Positions 35,103 through 43,243 of a stretch of 58,195 nucleotides of DNA are shown piece by piece. Source of the stretch: Verrucomicrobiia bacterium (lineage in GTDB: Bacteria; Verrucomicrobiota; Verrucomicrobiae; Limisphaerales; JAKPVM01). The position numbers and the translations under genes are program-made. The stretch spans positions 14,016 through 72,210 of the forward strand of contig JAOADO010000001.1 in NCBI GenBank assembly GCA_026417275.1, read 5' to 3'. How positions within the stretch are numbered: position 1 is the stretch's first letter; the number at the start of each line of letters is the position of its first letter. The notes beneath the pieces are model-generated. The model saw nothing but the letters and a program-made list of their open reading frames with translations, ran no database searches and was not told the DNA's origin.

Positions 35103-36305
35103 TCACTTCAACACCTCAAAAGCAAAGCCCTTCAGATATTCAGTCTCAGGAATCGACGCAATAATTGGGTGGTCTGGCGACTGCGAATAAAGGTTGATTC
35201 TGCGCAACAACACGCGCGCATCTGTCGCCGCAGAGACAATCACATCGTGGAACAGATTCAAATCCACGTGATGCGAACAACAGAACGTTGCCACCACCCC
35301 TCCCGGTTTGATAAGTTTAAACGCCCGCAGATGGATTTCCTTGTATCCACGCAGAGCATCCGGAACAGCCTGACGATTCCGCGTAAACGATGGTGGGTCG
35401 AGAATTATTAAATCGTAAACCGGTTCAAGTTTTTCCTTTACCACGCGGTTTGCTTCCGCCTTCAGCCAGTCGAACGCATTTATTGATTCCCATGAAATTT
35501 TATCAGAAAGATTGTTCGCAGAGGCAATTTTCTTTCCCAACTCCACCGCCTCCGGACTTTGTTCAAGGGCGTGGACATGGACGGCTCCAGCGCGCGCCGC
35601 GTGAATGGCAAACCCCCCAAAGAAACTAAAACAATCCAGAACATTCGCGTTATTTGCGAATGCAGAAACCTTCAGATAATTGACCTGCTGGTCAAGGTAA
35701 AGCCCGGTCTTATGCCCTGCATACAGATTAATTGGCAGAACAAATCCATTTATTTTGACGTCTACCTCCCCATTAAAGTTGCCATATAAAACTCCATTCG
35801 AATCCGGCAATCCCTCGAATTTTCGTGCCGATATATCGTTTCTTTCCACTACCGCGCGCGGCGAAAAAACCTTCACAAGCGCATTTGTAATAATATCCTT
35901 CCTTTTATCCATCCCCAGCGACGACGTCTGCAAAACCAGCACATCTTCATATTTATCTATAATCAAACCGCTCAGAAAATCCCCTTCCGCATTAACAACG
36001 CGATAAGACGTCGCATCCGGCAAATGCCTTTTCCTCACCTCCAGCGCCTTTGCGATACGGTCAACAAAAAAATCTTCGTTTATTTCAACAAAATCTTTTG
36101 AAATCACACGAACAACAATTTTCGACTTCGAATTATAAAAACCGGTGCCAAGCGGACGATCCCTCCCATCTTCAATATAAACAACATCCCCATCGGATGG
36201 TTGACCGTCAATTTTCCTGATTGAAGTGGCATATATCCATGGATGCCCGGAAACTACCCTTTCCGCATCCTTCGATTTTAAAACAATTTTTGCAACTGTA
36301 CTCAT
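35103..36305 (-). CDS. rlmI: Class I SAM-dependent rRNA cytosine methyltransferase (RlmI-like)
   Basis: From the ATG at 36305 the protein has 400 residues; the upstream ATG at 36365 is in the open frame but gives an unlikely extension. The N-terminus is a PUA domain (LKSKDAERVVSGHPWIYATSIRKI). The middle has the linker strand typical of RlmI (GHKTGLYLDQQ). The methyltransferase core has VLDCFSFFGGFAIHAARAGAV (SAM loop) and the catalytic motif LIILDPPSF. RlmI methylates 23S rRNA C1962 in Escherichia coli. The same substrate is likely here but is inferred. A perfect terminator follows, and the gene is 109 bases downstream of the next minus-strand gene. Confidence 0.88.
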   Translation of the reverse strand: MSTVAKIVLKSKDAERVVSGHPWIYATSIRKIDGQPSDGDVVYIEDGRDRPLGTGFYNSKSKIVVRVISKDFVEINEDFFVDRIAKALEVRKRHLPDATSYRVVNAEGDFLSGLIIDKYEDVLVLQTSSLGMDKRKDIITNALVKVFSPRAVVERNDISARKFEGLPDSNGVLYGNFNGEVDVKINGFVLPINLYAGHKTGLYLDQQVNYLKVSAFANNANVLDCFSFFGGFAIHAARAGAVHVHALEQSPEAVELGKKIASANNLSDKISWESINAFDWLKAEANRVVKEKLEPVYDLIILDPPSFTRNRQAVPDALRGYKEIHLRAFKLIKPGGVVATFCCSHHVDLNLFHDVIVSAATDARVLLRRINLYSQSPDHPIIASIPETEYLKGFAFEVLK

Positions 36306-36414
36306 CTTACACAAATCCTCAAAAACAAATCCTTTAAATCCTACTCGTGGGCAATAAAAATGCAAATTTTAAAAATTTTTTAAAGAAAAAATTGTTGGAA
36401 TTTTTGTGTTGATT

Positions 36415-37827
36415 TTATCCCAATTTCATTTCAATAACGCTATCCCCCTTAGAAAGATTAAAACACAGAATAACATTTTCCCCCTCGCGAATCCATTTAT
36501 TTGCCTCCAACATTTTAACCGATTGAGCCTGGACAAAATTTTCTCTTTTCCCTTCAAAGTTAATGCAGATAGGCGTTTGTAAATTTGTTTTCATCTTAAT
36601 TGTAAACTCCGAACACGCAAACGGCGCTTTAATTTTTATAAAATTATTTCCTCGCTCAAACGACGTTAATTCTTTTGCCGCCCAGTATCGCGCCAGGTCA
36701 GACAGCTTCATCCATATCAGATTGTCAAACCTGGATTTTAGCCTTTTTACCACTTCTTGAAACACCTTGAACCCTTTCTCCTCCCCGTTCCAGTAAATCC
36801 CCGTCCAGTGACATACCATATACGCAGGTTCTTCGCGAGCAATAACGTCAACCATCCTCCCCGATGAAAGGTCCGGTGCAATAAACTTATCAGCACCTTC
36901 GGGTTCAGAACAATCCCATCCGCCAGTCCAATCGCCGGTGCAACCAATTATGCTTACTACACAACGCGGTTCATCTCCATCAAGACCGGAAGCAAGTTCA
37001 ACCCTTGGCGAAACACTTGCATTTCCGCTGTCATAAAGGTCGCGGAAATAATGCGGAACTTCGGCTTTGAAAACACCGCGAACAGCCTCGAGTGTCGCCC
37101 GCGCAAGTTGCGGTCTGGCGCGGTTGCCAAATCCTCCCGGCGTTGTTATGCCTTCACAATAAAATCCAATATTTTTCAGGATATTCAAAGCGTATGCCAT
37201 GTACTCTGCAATCTCCTCGGCGCTTCTGCCAGTCGTCCAATCCCAATTCTCCATGTATTTAAGAGAAATTTCCGGATATGGATGTCCCGTCTTCAAATCA
37301 ATAACCCTTGTGTGCGTTACCATCTCGGGATGAATATCCCAGTTGGGCATCATCAATTTTCGGACAAGTTCAATGCTCGCCTCCAATTCATCCTGCGTCC
37401 ATCCAGGCAATACTCTATCCAGCCGCCCGACGCATGCCGGATACGGAACAACGCTGTATTTCCCTCTTACTCCATTTTCACCGCACCACTCCCCGAATTT
37501 CCTAACAAATGAATCCGGAATTTCAATAGTCCATTTCCTCCAGTCTTTTTTATACGCCAGATTTTTACCTTTAAATGCCGCGTCAAATTGCGGCATGGCA
37601 AACCGATTCAAATTCACCAGACACGTGGAGTCGTCAATTATAAGTCCCACAGGAACACGACAGCGCGGATTTAAAACTGTCATAAACTCCGCCTTTTCTG
37701 GTCGTCCACCCGCCTCCTGGGAAAAAATTCCGTTGCCCAGCAATCCAAAACTCCCTCCTGCCACAGCAAGATTTTTGAAAAAAGAACGACGATTAATCCT
37801 GCCATGATTTTTAATGCGCTGGGTCAT
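36415..37827 (-). CDS. Tat-exported protein, deacetylase-like fold, function unknown
   Basis: This 470-residue protein starts with a twin-arginine signal (NRRSFFKNLAVAGGSFGLLG), so it is exported folded. The next part reads PVGLIIDDSTCLVN, a D-D motif as at the metal site of NodB/polysaccharide deacetylases or glycoside-hydrolase/deacetylase barrels, then GVRGKYSVVPYPAC and a His in HPEMVTHTRVID. The TIM-barrel-like part ends around residue 380. The last 90 residues form a beta-rich domain. I do not recognise a named family, although similar proteins occur in Verrucomicrobia and Planctomycetes. A role in polysaccharide processing outside the cell is a guess from fold and export. Confidence 0.55.
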   Translation of the reverse strand: MTQRIKNHGRINRRSFFKNLAVAGGSFGLLGNGIFSQEAGGRPEKAEFMTVLNPRCRVPVGLIIDDSTCLVNLNRFAMPQFDAAFKGKNLAYKKDWRKWTIEIPDSFVRKFGEWCGENGVRGKYSVVPYPACVGRLDRVLPGWTQDELEASIELVRKLMMPNWDIHPEMVTHTRVIDLKTGHPYPEISLKYMENWDWTTGRSAEEIAEYMAYALNILKNIGFYCEGITTPGGFGNRARPQLARATLEAVRGVFKAEVPHYFRDLYDSGNASVSPRVELASGLDGDEPRCVVSIIGCTGDWTGGWDCSEPEGADKFIAPDLSSGRMVDVIAREEPAYMVCHWTGIYWNGEEKGFKVFQEVVKRLKSRFDNLIWMKLSDLARYWAAKELTSFERGNNFIKIKAPFACSEFTIKMKTNLQTPICINFEGKRENFVQAQSVKMLEANKWIREGENVILCFNLSKGDSVIEMKLG

Positions 37828-37900
37828 AAAACGATGATACCTTTCCTCATTAAAAAATCAACAACTTCAACGATAAATCCATTATTTAACGCCCTTCAAA

Positions 37901-37936
37901 AAACAAAAAAGCCGTCGGATTTCCCCCGACGGCTTT
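37901..37936 (-). terminator. Intrinsic terminator of the exported methyltransferase gene
   Basis: AAAGCCGTCGG (37908-37918) and CCGACGGCTTT (37926-37936) form an 11-base-pair stem. On the minus strand it is followed by a U-rich run (37901-37910). It lies 20 bases past the stop. Confidence 0.9.
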
Positions 37937-37956
37937 CCTGTTTTAGTTTCTAAACC

Positions 37957-38568
37957 CTATTCCTTTTCCCACGGGACAACCCATTTATAAATAGTCCTCG
38001 ACCAACCGCTTTCGCCCTCCCTCATATGAATAATCTCAACAGGCTTTGCTCCCCGCATATCAAATTGATGCGAAACAATCCTCGTACCGGGCTTCAACTT
38101 TGCCAGTTTTGGCATCAACTTAACGTTCAAATCCGGCAACAAATAAAGCGTAACCACTGTTGCGTCGCTAAAATCAAAATCATCCGCAAAAATATCCGCC
38201 TCCTTAATTGTTACAAGTTTCTCAACACCGTTTGTTCTCACATTCTCCTTAGCCTCTTTTATCCTTTGCGGGTCTATATCAACACCGATAGCTTTAACGC
38301 CATATTTCTTTGCCGCAGTCACAACAATCCTGCCGTCTCCACAACCAAGGTCGTATAAAATATCCCCCTTTTTCACCTGTGCCGCCTCCAGCATTTTCTC
38401 AACAACCTCCATCGGTGTGGGGACATAAATAACATCAGGCGTTTTCTTTGGAGTTGTGGATTCGTTTTTTGCATTATCTGCCGCAACAAGACTTGCGCAT
38501 GTTGCAAAAACAACAACTATCGTCGCAAACGCAGTTGCCACCCCTTTAATCAGAATGTGTTTTTTCAT
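37957..38568 (-). CDS. Putative exported SAM-dependent methyltransferase-fold protein
   Basis: This 203-residue protein joins a signal-peptide-like N-terminus (about 1-30, hydrophobic with ASLVAA before DNA) to a compact Rossmann methyltransferase domain: VPTPMEVVEKMLEAAQVKKGD, the SAM loop ILYDLGCGDGRIVVTAAKKYG, GVDIDPQRI, and TVVTLYLLPDLN. This is the class I fold with DxGxGxG intact. SAM is not normally found outside the cytoplasm, so export is surprising. Either the N-terminus is a membrane anchor that faces inward, or the fold has another role. Homologs with the same layout occur in several phyla (from memory). It is a single minus-strand gene with its own terminator. Confidence 0.75.
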   Translation of the reverse strand: MKKHILIKGVATAFATIVVVFATCASLVAADNAKNESTTPKKTPDVIYVPTPMEVVEKMLEAAQVKKGDILYDLGCGDGRIVVTAAKKYGVKAIGVDIDPQRIKEAKENVRTNGVEKLVTIKEADIFADDFDFSDATVVTLYLLPDLNVKLMPKLAKLKPGTRIVSHQFDMRGAKPVEIIHMREGESGWSRTIYKWVVPWEKE

Positions 38569-38726
38569 ATTTTTATTGTTGTTTGAATTTTTACATCAAA
38601 GTAAAAATCGGCTATTGTTTAACAAAAAAAGACGAAAAAATCAATATTAATATTCATTTTTAAATTAAACTTATTTATTGTTGTATAATCTCAAAAGATG
38701 CCTAAAATCATCCTTGTTCCACAATT

Positions 38727-39479
38727 ATGAAAATCGCAATTTCAATAATAGCCCTGATTCTAAGCCTCGCCTCGGCTGTAAAAGCCGACGTCCTGATTGT
38801 CGCCGATGAATTCCCAGCCATGCAAGCCCTCGCGGCATTCATAAAAACAAACGCTAACATTGAATCAGAAATAATTGACCAGACAAAAATTCCCGCTGAC
38901 CTCAAAAAATATGAAGCCATTATTGTCTACATTCACAGAAATCTTAACGAACCCGCCGAAAAAGCATTTATTGATTACACCACAAACGGCGGCAAACTTA
39001 TACCTCTCCACCACTCCATAAGTTCAGGAAAAAAGAAAAACAAATACTGGTTCGATTTCCTCGGCGTTGACTTGCCCCAGGGCGATGTTGACGCCGGCGG
39101 CTACAAATGGATTGAAGGCGTCGAACTCGATATAGTCTGCCTCGACCAGAAACACTTTATCACAACCAACAAGATTTCCTATCCAGCAGAAATTCCTTTC
39201 GAAATAAACGGAGAAAAAAAGAACCTTCCCTCTTTTCATCTCACAGACTCAGAGGTCTACATCAACCACGTTCTGAAATCTAACCAAAAAAAATTACTCG
39301 GATTAAAATACACGGACAAAACAAGCGGCAAAACTTACATACAACAACACGCCGGCTGGACTAAAAAAGTTGGAAAAGGGACCATCATTTACCTCCTCCC
39401 CGGCCACAGCATCAAAGAATTTCAAAACAACACCTATTCGCAAATTGTTTTAAACGCAATTCTGTGGAACGGACAATGA
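38727..39479 (+). CDS. Secreted ThuA-domain protein
   Basis: This 250-residue protein has a signal peptide (ISIIALILSLASAVKA, cut near residue 20) and a flavodoxin-like ThuA fold. VLIVADEFPAM starts the fold. The FLGVDLPQGDVDAGG loop and a strand with ITTNKISYPAE follow, and GKGTIIYLLPGHS lies near the end. ThuA (trehalose utilisation) proteins have a glutamine-amidotransferase-like fold without the catalytic Cys-His pair. Their activity is not settled, and exported copies are very common in Verrucomicrobia and Planctomycetes. A TATAAT (38684-38689) precedes the gene, with a leader of about 30 bases. Confidence 0.8.
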   Translation: MKIAISIIALILSLASAVKADVLIVADEFPAMQALAAFIKTNANIESEIIDQTKIPADLKKYEAIIVYIHRNLNEPAEKAFIDYTTNGGKLIPLHHSISSGKKKNKYWFDFLGVDLPQGDVDAGGYKWIEGVELDIVCLDQKHFITTNKISYPAEIPFEINGEKKNLPSFHLTDSEVYINHVLKSNQKKLLGLKYTDKTSGKTYIQQHAGWTKKVGKGTIIYLLPGHSIKEFQNNTYSQIVLNAILWNGQ

Positions 39480-39530
39480 TTCACATTTAAAAAACTTCCA
39501 TATTTCAGCGCATAACTAAATAATTTATTT

Positions 39531-39572
39531 TTGATCCATATCAAAACACCAACAGACTTTTTGCGCGATATT
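39531..39572 (+). promoter_or_regulatory. FNR-type site and -10 of the cupin gene
   Basis: TTGATCCATATCAA (39531-39544) is a perfect TTGAT-N4-ATCAA palindrome. A -10-like GATATT (39567-39572) follows. Its expected start (39578-39580) places the site centre at about -41.5, the class II activator position. No separate -35 element is present. Confidence 0.6.
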
Positions 39573-39577
39573 GCCCC

Positions 39578-39928
39578 ATGAAAAATTGCGAACATTCAAA
39601 CTCTAAAAATGTTAACCTGACGGCTGAACCGGTAAAACTTGCAGACTGGGTTCAATACCAGAACAGCTCCATTGTAAGTCGTGAAATATTGCGAAAACCA
39701 ACAGGCACCATAACCGTGTTTGCGTTTGACGCCGGACAAAGTTTGAGCGAACACACGGCACCGTTCGACGCACTTGTCCAGGTGGTTGATGGTGAAGGAG
39801 AAATCATTATCGGCGGCGCGCCAAAAAACGTTAAAACTGGCGAAATAATCCTCATGCCGGCAAATATCCCCCACGCCGTCAAAGCAAACATACCATTTAA
39901 AATGTTGCTTATAATGATTCGGTCATGA
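39578..39928 (+). CDS. Small cupin-domain protein
   Basis: This 116-residue single-domain cupin has the two motifs of the fold: GQSLSEHTAPFDALVQVVDGEGEI (His, Glu-type metal ligands) and GEIILMPANIPHAV (second His). It is cytoplasmic. Cupins of this size bind a metal or small ligand and often act as dioxygenase-like enzymes or sensors; the particular role is unknown. The start codon is also the predicted start of transcription, after an FNR-type site, so expression could be tied to low oxygen. It converges with the HIT gene 40 bases on. Confidence 0.85.
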   Translation: MKNCEHSNSKNVNLTAEPVKLADWVQYQNSSIVSREILRKPTGTITVFAFDAGQSLSEHTAPFDALVQVVDGEGEIIIGGAPKNVKTGEIILMPANIPHAVKANIPFKMLLIMIRS

Positions 39929-39967
39929 TTACAATGCGTCGGCACGCCAAACCCGGGCACCCCAGAA

Positions 39968-40303
39968 TCAACCCGGAGGCCAACCCATCTTCCTGCCGCC
40001 GATTATATGACAATGCAGATGTGGCACCGCCTCCCCGGCGTCCGGACCATTGTTTATAACCAATCTAAATCCATTGGTTAACCCCGCCTTTTTTGCCACT
40101 TCGGCGGCTTTTAATAAAAGATGTCCGAGCACCATCTTATCTTCATCCGTGGCGCTATCAATCCTTGGTATCGGTTTCCTTGGAACTATCAAAATATGCG
40201 TGGGCGCCTGCGGATTAATATCCTTGAATGCCACCACATGTTCATCTTCGTAAACAATCGTGGCTGGTATCTGCCTGGCAATTATTTTCTCAAAAATCGT
40301 CAT
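39968..40303 (-). CDS. HIT-family nucleotide-binding protein
   Basis: This 111-residue HIT protein (HinT type) hydrolyses purine nucleotide phosphoramidates. It starts TIFEKIIARQIPATIVYEDEHVVAFKDINPQAPTHILIVPRK, and the histidine triad is HLHCHII (His95, His97, His99) with LVINNGPDAGEAVPH before it. Length is normal. The family is universal and lone-standing, with no clear link to the cupin gene. It is preceded by a 306-base intergenic region on its upstream side. Confidence 0.92.
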   Translation of the reverse strand: MTIFEKIIARQIPATIVYEDEHVVAFKDINPQAPTHILIVPRKPIPRIDSATDEDKMVLGHLLLKAAEVAKKAGLTNGFRLVINNGPDAGEAVPHLHCHIIGGRKMGWPPG

Positions 40304-40575
40304 ATCATTAATTCTAATTGATTCACCAAAATTTCAATCACAAAAATTGCTCAATAATTTTAAAATCCATTCCTATCAAACATCTTTTCTATCAGAGTTC
40401 TTGGTACTGATTAACTGGAGAGAGATGCTCCTGCCCATCCGCAATCTCCCCTCTGCGGGAACAGAGCCATCCCAATAGAATCGATTTGGCAAAAATAAAG
40501 CCTCCCACAAAAAAACAATCATACTATTGTAAACCACCCATAAAATCTCTCGCACGGAGAACCCACCACCCTGTT
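40304..40575. other. Intergenic region without a recognisable gene
   Basis: The 306 bases between the divergent HIT and endonuclease/phosphatase genes contain one weak overlapping frame with no family features and no strong hairpin. The last 34 bases hold the promoter for the right-hand gene. I see nothing else in it. Confidence 0.6.
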
Positions 40576-40603
40576 TTGACCTTTTAAATAGTTATGTTAT
40601 TTG
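40576..40603 (+). promoter_or_regulatory. Candidate promoter, leaderless start of the endonuclease/phosphatase gene
   Basis: TTGACC (40576-40581), 16 bases, TATTTG (40598-40603). Seven bases later is 40610, the A of the ATG. Confidence 0.45.
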
Positions 40604-40609
40604 TGAAAT

Positions 40610-41548
40610 ATGATTGGTTTTAATTTTAAAAAGTTCATCTTTTTTGCATTAATAATTGTCCTTACGGCGCAAATCGCGATTTGCGAAAACACCTTCCGCG
40701 TTGCCACTTATAATCTCGAAAATTACGTTAATAACCCTGCGTCGGGGCGCCCGGTCAAAACTAAAATCGCAAAAGAAAAAATATGCGAAAACATACTTGC
40801 CTTAAAACCAGATGTATTGGCTATCCAGGAAATAGGTTCTCTTGAACTTTTAATGGAATTGAAAACCCTTTTGAAAAATCGCGGTTTGGATTTCCCGCAT
40901 TATGAATTTGTAAACGGCTGGGACACGAATATTTTTGTCGCAGTTTTGAGCAAGTTCCCAATCGTGGAAAGACGTTCTCATACAAACGAAACTTATCTTT
41001 TGCGCGGACGAAGACTCCACGTAAGCCGTGGATTCGGAGAAATTGATATTCAAGTAAATAGTAAATACAGGTTCACCATCTTTACATGCCACCTTAAATC
41101 CAAACGCGCCATTGCTGAAGCCGCCGAAGAAGAAATGCGAGTGGAAGAGGCAAAAATACTGCGGGAAAAAATCGAAGCGCGGCTGGCTAAAAACCCTGAG
41201 GCGAATATTCTTGTTGCCGGAGATTTCAACGATACAAAAGACTCAATATCAACCCGAACCATTCTGGGCAGGTTAAACGCTAAAACCGGATTAATTGATA
41301 CCAGACCCGCGGAGAGAAACGGCGATAATTTACCCCCTGAACGTCCAGGATATTCCCCTCGCAATGTTGCATGGACGCACTTTTACGGCAAAGAAGACAC
41401 CTACAGCCGCATAGACTACATCCTTTTAAGTCGCGGAATGGCAAAAGAATGGGTTACCAACGAAACTTATGTACTCGCTGTGCCAAATTGGGGGCTTGCC
41501 TCCGACCATAGACCAATCGTTGCCACATTCATAGCAGAAGACAAATAA
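40610..41548 (+). CDS. Exported endonuclease/exonuclease/phosphatase-family protein
   Basis: This 312-residue protein has a signal peptide (FFALIIVLTAQIAIC) and the EEP (DNase I-like) fold: FRVATYNLENYVN (Asn metal ligand), LKPDVLAIQEIG (Glu), GFGEIDI, TIFTCHLKSKR (His), VAGDFNDTK (Asp/Asn), RIDYILLS, and the final SDHRPIVATF (Asp-His pair). All core residues are present, so it is likely active. Exported members degrade nucleic acid outside or cleave phosphodiesters or lipids; the substrate is open. The expected transcript is leaderless. Confidence 0.9.
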   Translation: MIGFNFKKFIFFALIIVLTAQIAICENTFRVATYNLENYVNNPASGRPVKTKIAKEKICENILALKPDVLAIQEIGSLELLMELKTLLKNRGLDFPHYEFVNGWDTNIFVAVLSKFPIVERRSHTNETYLLRGRRLHVSRGFGEIDIQVNSKYRFTIFTCHLKSKRAIAEAAEEEMRVEEAKILREKIEARLAKNPEANILVAGDFNDTKDSISTRTILGRLNAKTGLIDTRPAERNGDNLPPERPGYSPRNVAWTHFYGKEDTYSRIDYILLSRGMAKEWVTNETYVLAVPNWGLASDHRPIVATFIAEDK

Positions 41549-41882
41549 ATCCAGATTTTACAATTGCCTGATGAAAGTAGACATCGAGTAATTTGAGATT
41601 GAAAACATACACAAATTTGTTTACCTGACAAAAAAATTCAACAAATCAACCCCCGCACGATTTTTGACAGGGACAAGACCGTGCAAGCAGGGTACAACGC
41701 CCCTTTTTATAATAGACACCGATAACAACAAATCCCTGGAAAAAAGAAAGATAAATAAAACCTGTAATGAAACCGCTCTTAACAATTAATATTTAAACCT
41801 GTGCAAAAAACCCCAAAAAAACACTTTCGGATTGCCAGTATACAATTTTTGATTGTCGTTCGAAGATTGTGTTAGAAAGGTT
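41549..41882. other. Intergenic region, no recognisable gene
   Basis: The 334 bases between two convergent genes hold a TTGACA (41664-41669) and a TATAAT (41708-41713), but these are 38 bases apart and do not make a promoter together. A short 5-base inverted repeat is all the structure I see. It may contain a small RNA, but nothing supports one. Confidence 0.5.
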
Positions 41883-42227
41883 TTACTCTTCCGGTTGCCT
41901 CAACTGACCATTCACAAAAACATATCCTTTATTCAAAAACGAAACCACATCCCCTTCTTTGACTGAACCGTATTTTTTCCCATTAACGTAAATCTTTTTA
42001 TCGGAAACTATAAGTTTGAGCCCCTCGCATTCGAATTTAAACTCCCCTGGCGCATCCGAGTGAGCGCCAGGCTCAATCGGAACATAATATTTAATCCCCT
42101 CGTGTTGAATCAACCTGCCGTTTTTAATATCAATTGGTATTATAGGTGCTTCCGCTTTTTTCTTCTCCTGGCACCCTGTCCAGATAATTGGAATAACCAA
42201 CAAAATAATTATCAAGATTTTTTTCAT
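41883..42227 (-). CDS. Small lipoprotein
   Basis: This 114-residue protein has a signal peptide ending in a lipobox (IWTGC, Cys at about 19). The mature part is a basic linker and then two similar short strands, GVKY-like and KIYVNGKKYGSVKEGDVV. No family is recognised. Its start lies three bases after the stop of the zinc-ribbon gene, so the two form an operon on the minus strand. Confidence 0.65.
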   Translation of the reverse strand: MKKILIIILLVIPIIWTGCQEKKKAEAPIIPIDIKNGRLIQHEGIKYYVPIEPGAHSDAPGEFKFECEGLKLIVSDKKIYVNGKKYGSVKEGDVVSFLNKGYVFVNGQLRQPEE

Positions 42228-42230
42228 AAC

Positions 42231-42959
42231 CTATTCAACAATAGCAACATCCATTTCTGGAGTATAATATATAATTCTGCCGCAATTCGGACAATAAAGA
42301 ATATCTGTTTGCGCCATGCAATCCACAACAAGTTGTCTGTTCAATCTTACGTGACATCCACCGCAGACGCCTCGTTCAATCCCGACCAGAACTTTTCCCC
42401 CTTTGTTTTTCAAAATTCTTTCATACCGCGCCAGAATTCCAGATTCAACACCCTGCACAAATGCATCCCGTTTGGTTTTCAGAGAAGCAAGCATTGTGTT
42501 CAAAGAATCCTCATGTTTCTTTAGTTCGGTAAGTTGCTCATCCACCTCTTTTTTGATTGCAGATTCTTCTTGCTGGTGTTCTTTGAGATTCTTTTCAAGA
42601 TTTTCGATTTCCTCCATTAACACCAACTCCTGGTCTTCAATGGCGACAATATCCTGTTTTGCCTTTTCGATTTCATGCGCAAGGGCTCGATATTCCTCAT
42701 TTTTTTTGGTTTGATATTGCTGATTGGTATATTTGATTATCTGCTCTTGTTTTTCTTTAACCTTGAGTTCCAATTCCCGACGTTGCGTTTCAAGTTCTTT
42801 GATTCTCTTGCGTGTGGCTTCAGTTCTTTCATGGGCGGCATTTGCGCGTTCTGTTGCTACCTGCCGCTCAACAGGAACACGTTTAAGTTGGTCTTGCGTC
42901 TGGAGGATTTTCTGGTCGCACTCTTGCAATTCAAGCAATTTTTTTAATACCTCAAGCAT
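42231..42959 (-). CDS. Zinc-ribbon coiled-coil protein (DUF164-type)
   Basis: This 242-residue cytoplasmic protein has a long coiled-coil hairpin (about residues 5-175, heptads rich in Glu, Lys, Leu and Gln) and a C-terminal zinc ribbon with GVCGGCHVRL and YCPNCGRIIYY (four Cys). This is the CT398/DUF164 (C4-type zinc-ribbon) family, conserved in many bacteria including Chlamydia, with a proposed link to flagellar/type III machinery or sigma54 in some members. It is otherwise of unknown function. It is the first gene of a two-gene operon with the lipoprotein. Confidence 0.88.
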   Translation of the reverse strand: MLEVLKKLLELQECDQKILQTQDQLKRVPVERQVATERANAAHERTEATRKRIKELETQRRELELKVKEKQEQIIKYTNQQYQTKKNEEYRALAHEIEKAKQDIVAIEDQELVLMEEIENLEKNLKEHQQEESAIKKEVDEQLTELKKHEDSLNTMLASLKTKRDAFVQGVESGILARYERILKNKGGKVLVGIERGVCGGCHVRLNRQLVVDCMAQTDILYCPNCGRIIYYTPEMDVAIVE

Positions 42960-43198
42960 TTTTTTATCCGGTTACCTAAAATAATGTCAAAAAATCTTTC
43001 AGTTAGGTTACATTTATTAAATAACATAGTCAATAACGTTAGTTAATGTCCCCCGATAAAAATATATAACATATTGCAATTCAATATCTTATGTGAATAT
43101 AAAATTTTAATACCACTGATTGACACTCTCTTTATAAAGCAAAACTTCTGAACTATATAAGAAAAAAGAAACAAATTTTTAAACTCAATATATTGTGG

Positions 43199-43233
43199 TT
43201 GAATTGACTTGACAGCCGATTATATTGTATATT
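43199..43233 (+). promoter_or_regulatory. Candidate promoter of the DUF3568-like gene
   Basis: TTGAAT (43199-43204)-16-TATATT (43221-43226), or TTGACT (43204-43209)-18-TATATT (43228-43233). Both give a leader of 4-11 bases before the ATG at 43244. Confidence 0.4.
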
Positions 43234-43243
43234 TATTGAAATT

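Noticed and set aside
40260..40478. Short plus-strand frame near the HIT gene
   Set aside because: It overlaps the HIT start and has no signal, motif or start site, so it was not called.
41664..41713. TTGACA and TATAAT as a promoter in the 41.6 kb gap
   Set aside because: The elements are 38 bases apart, and no gene follows on the plus strand before the convergent stop.
42060..42524. 154-codon plus-strand frame over the lipoprotein and zinc-ribbon genes
   Set aside because: It crosses two real minus-strand genes and shows low-complexity Asn/Phe-rich sequence without features.
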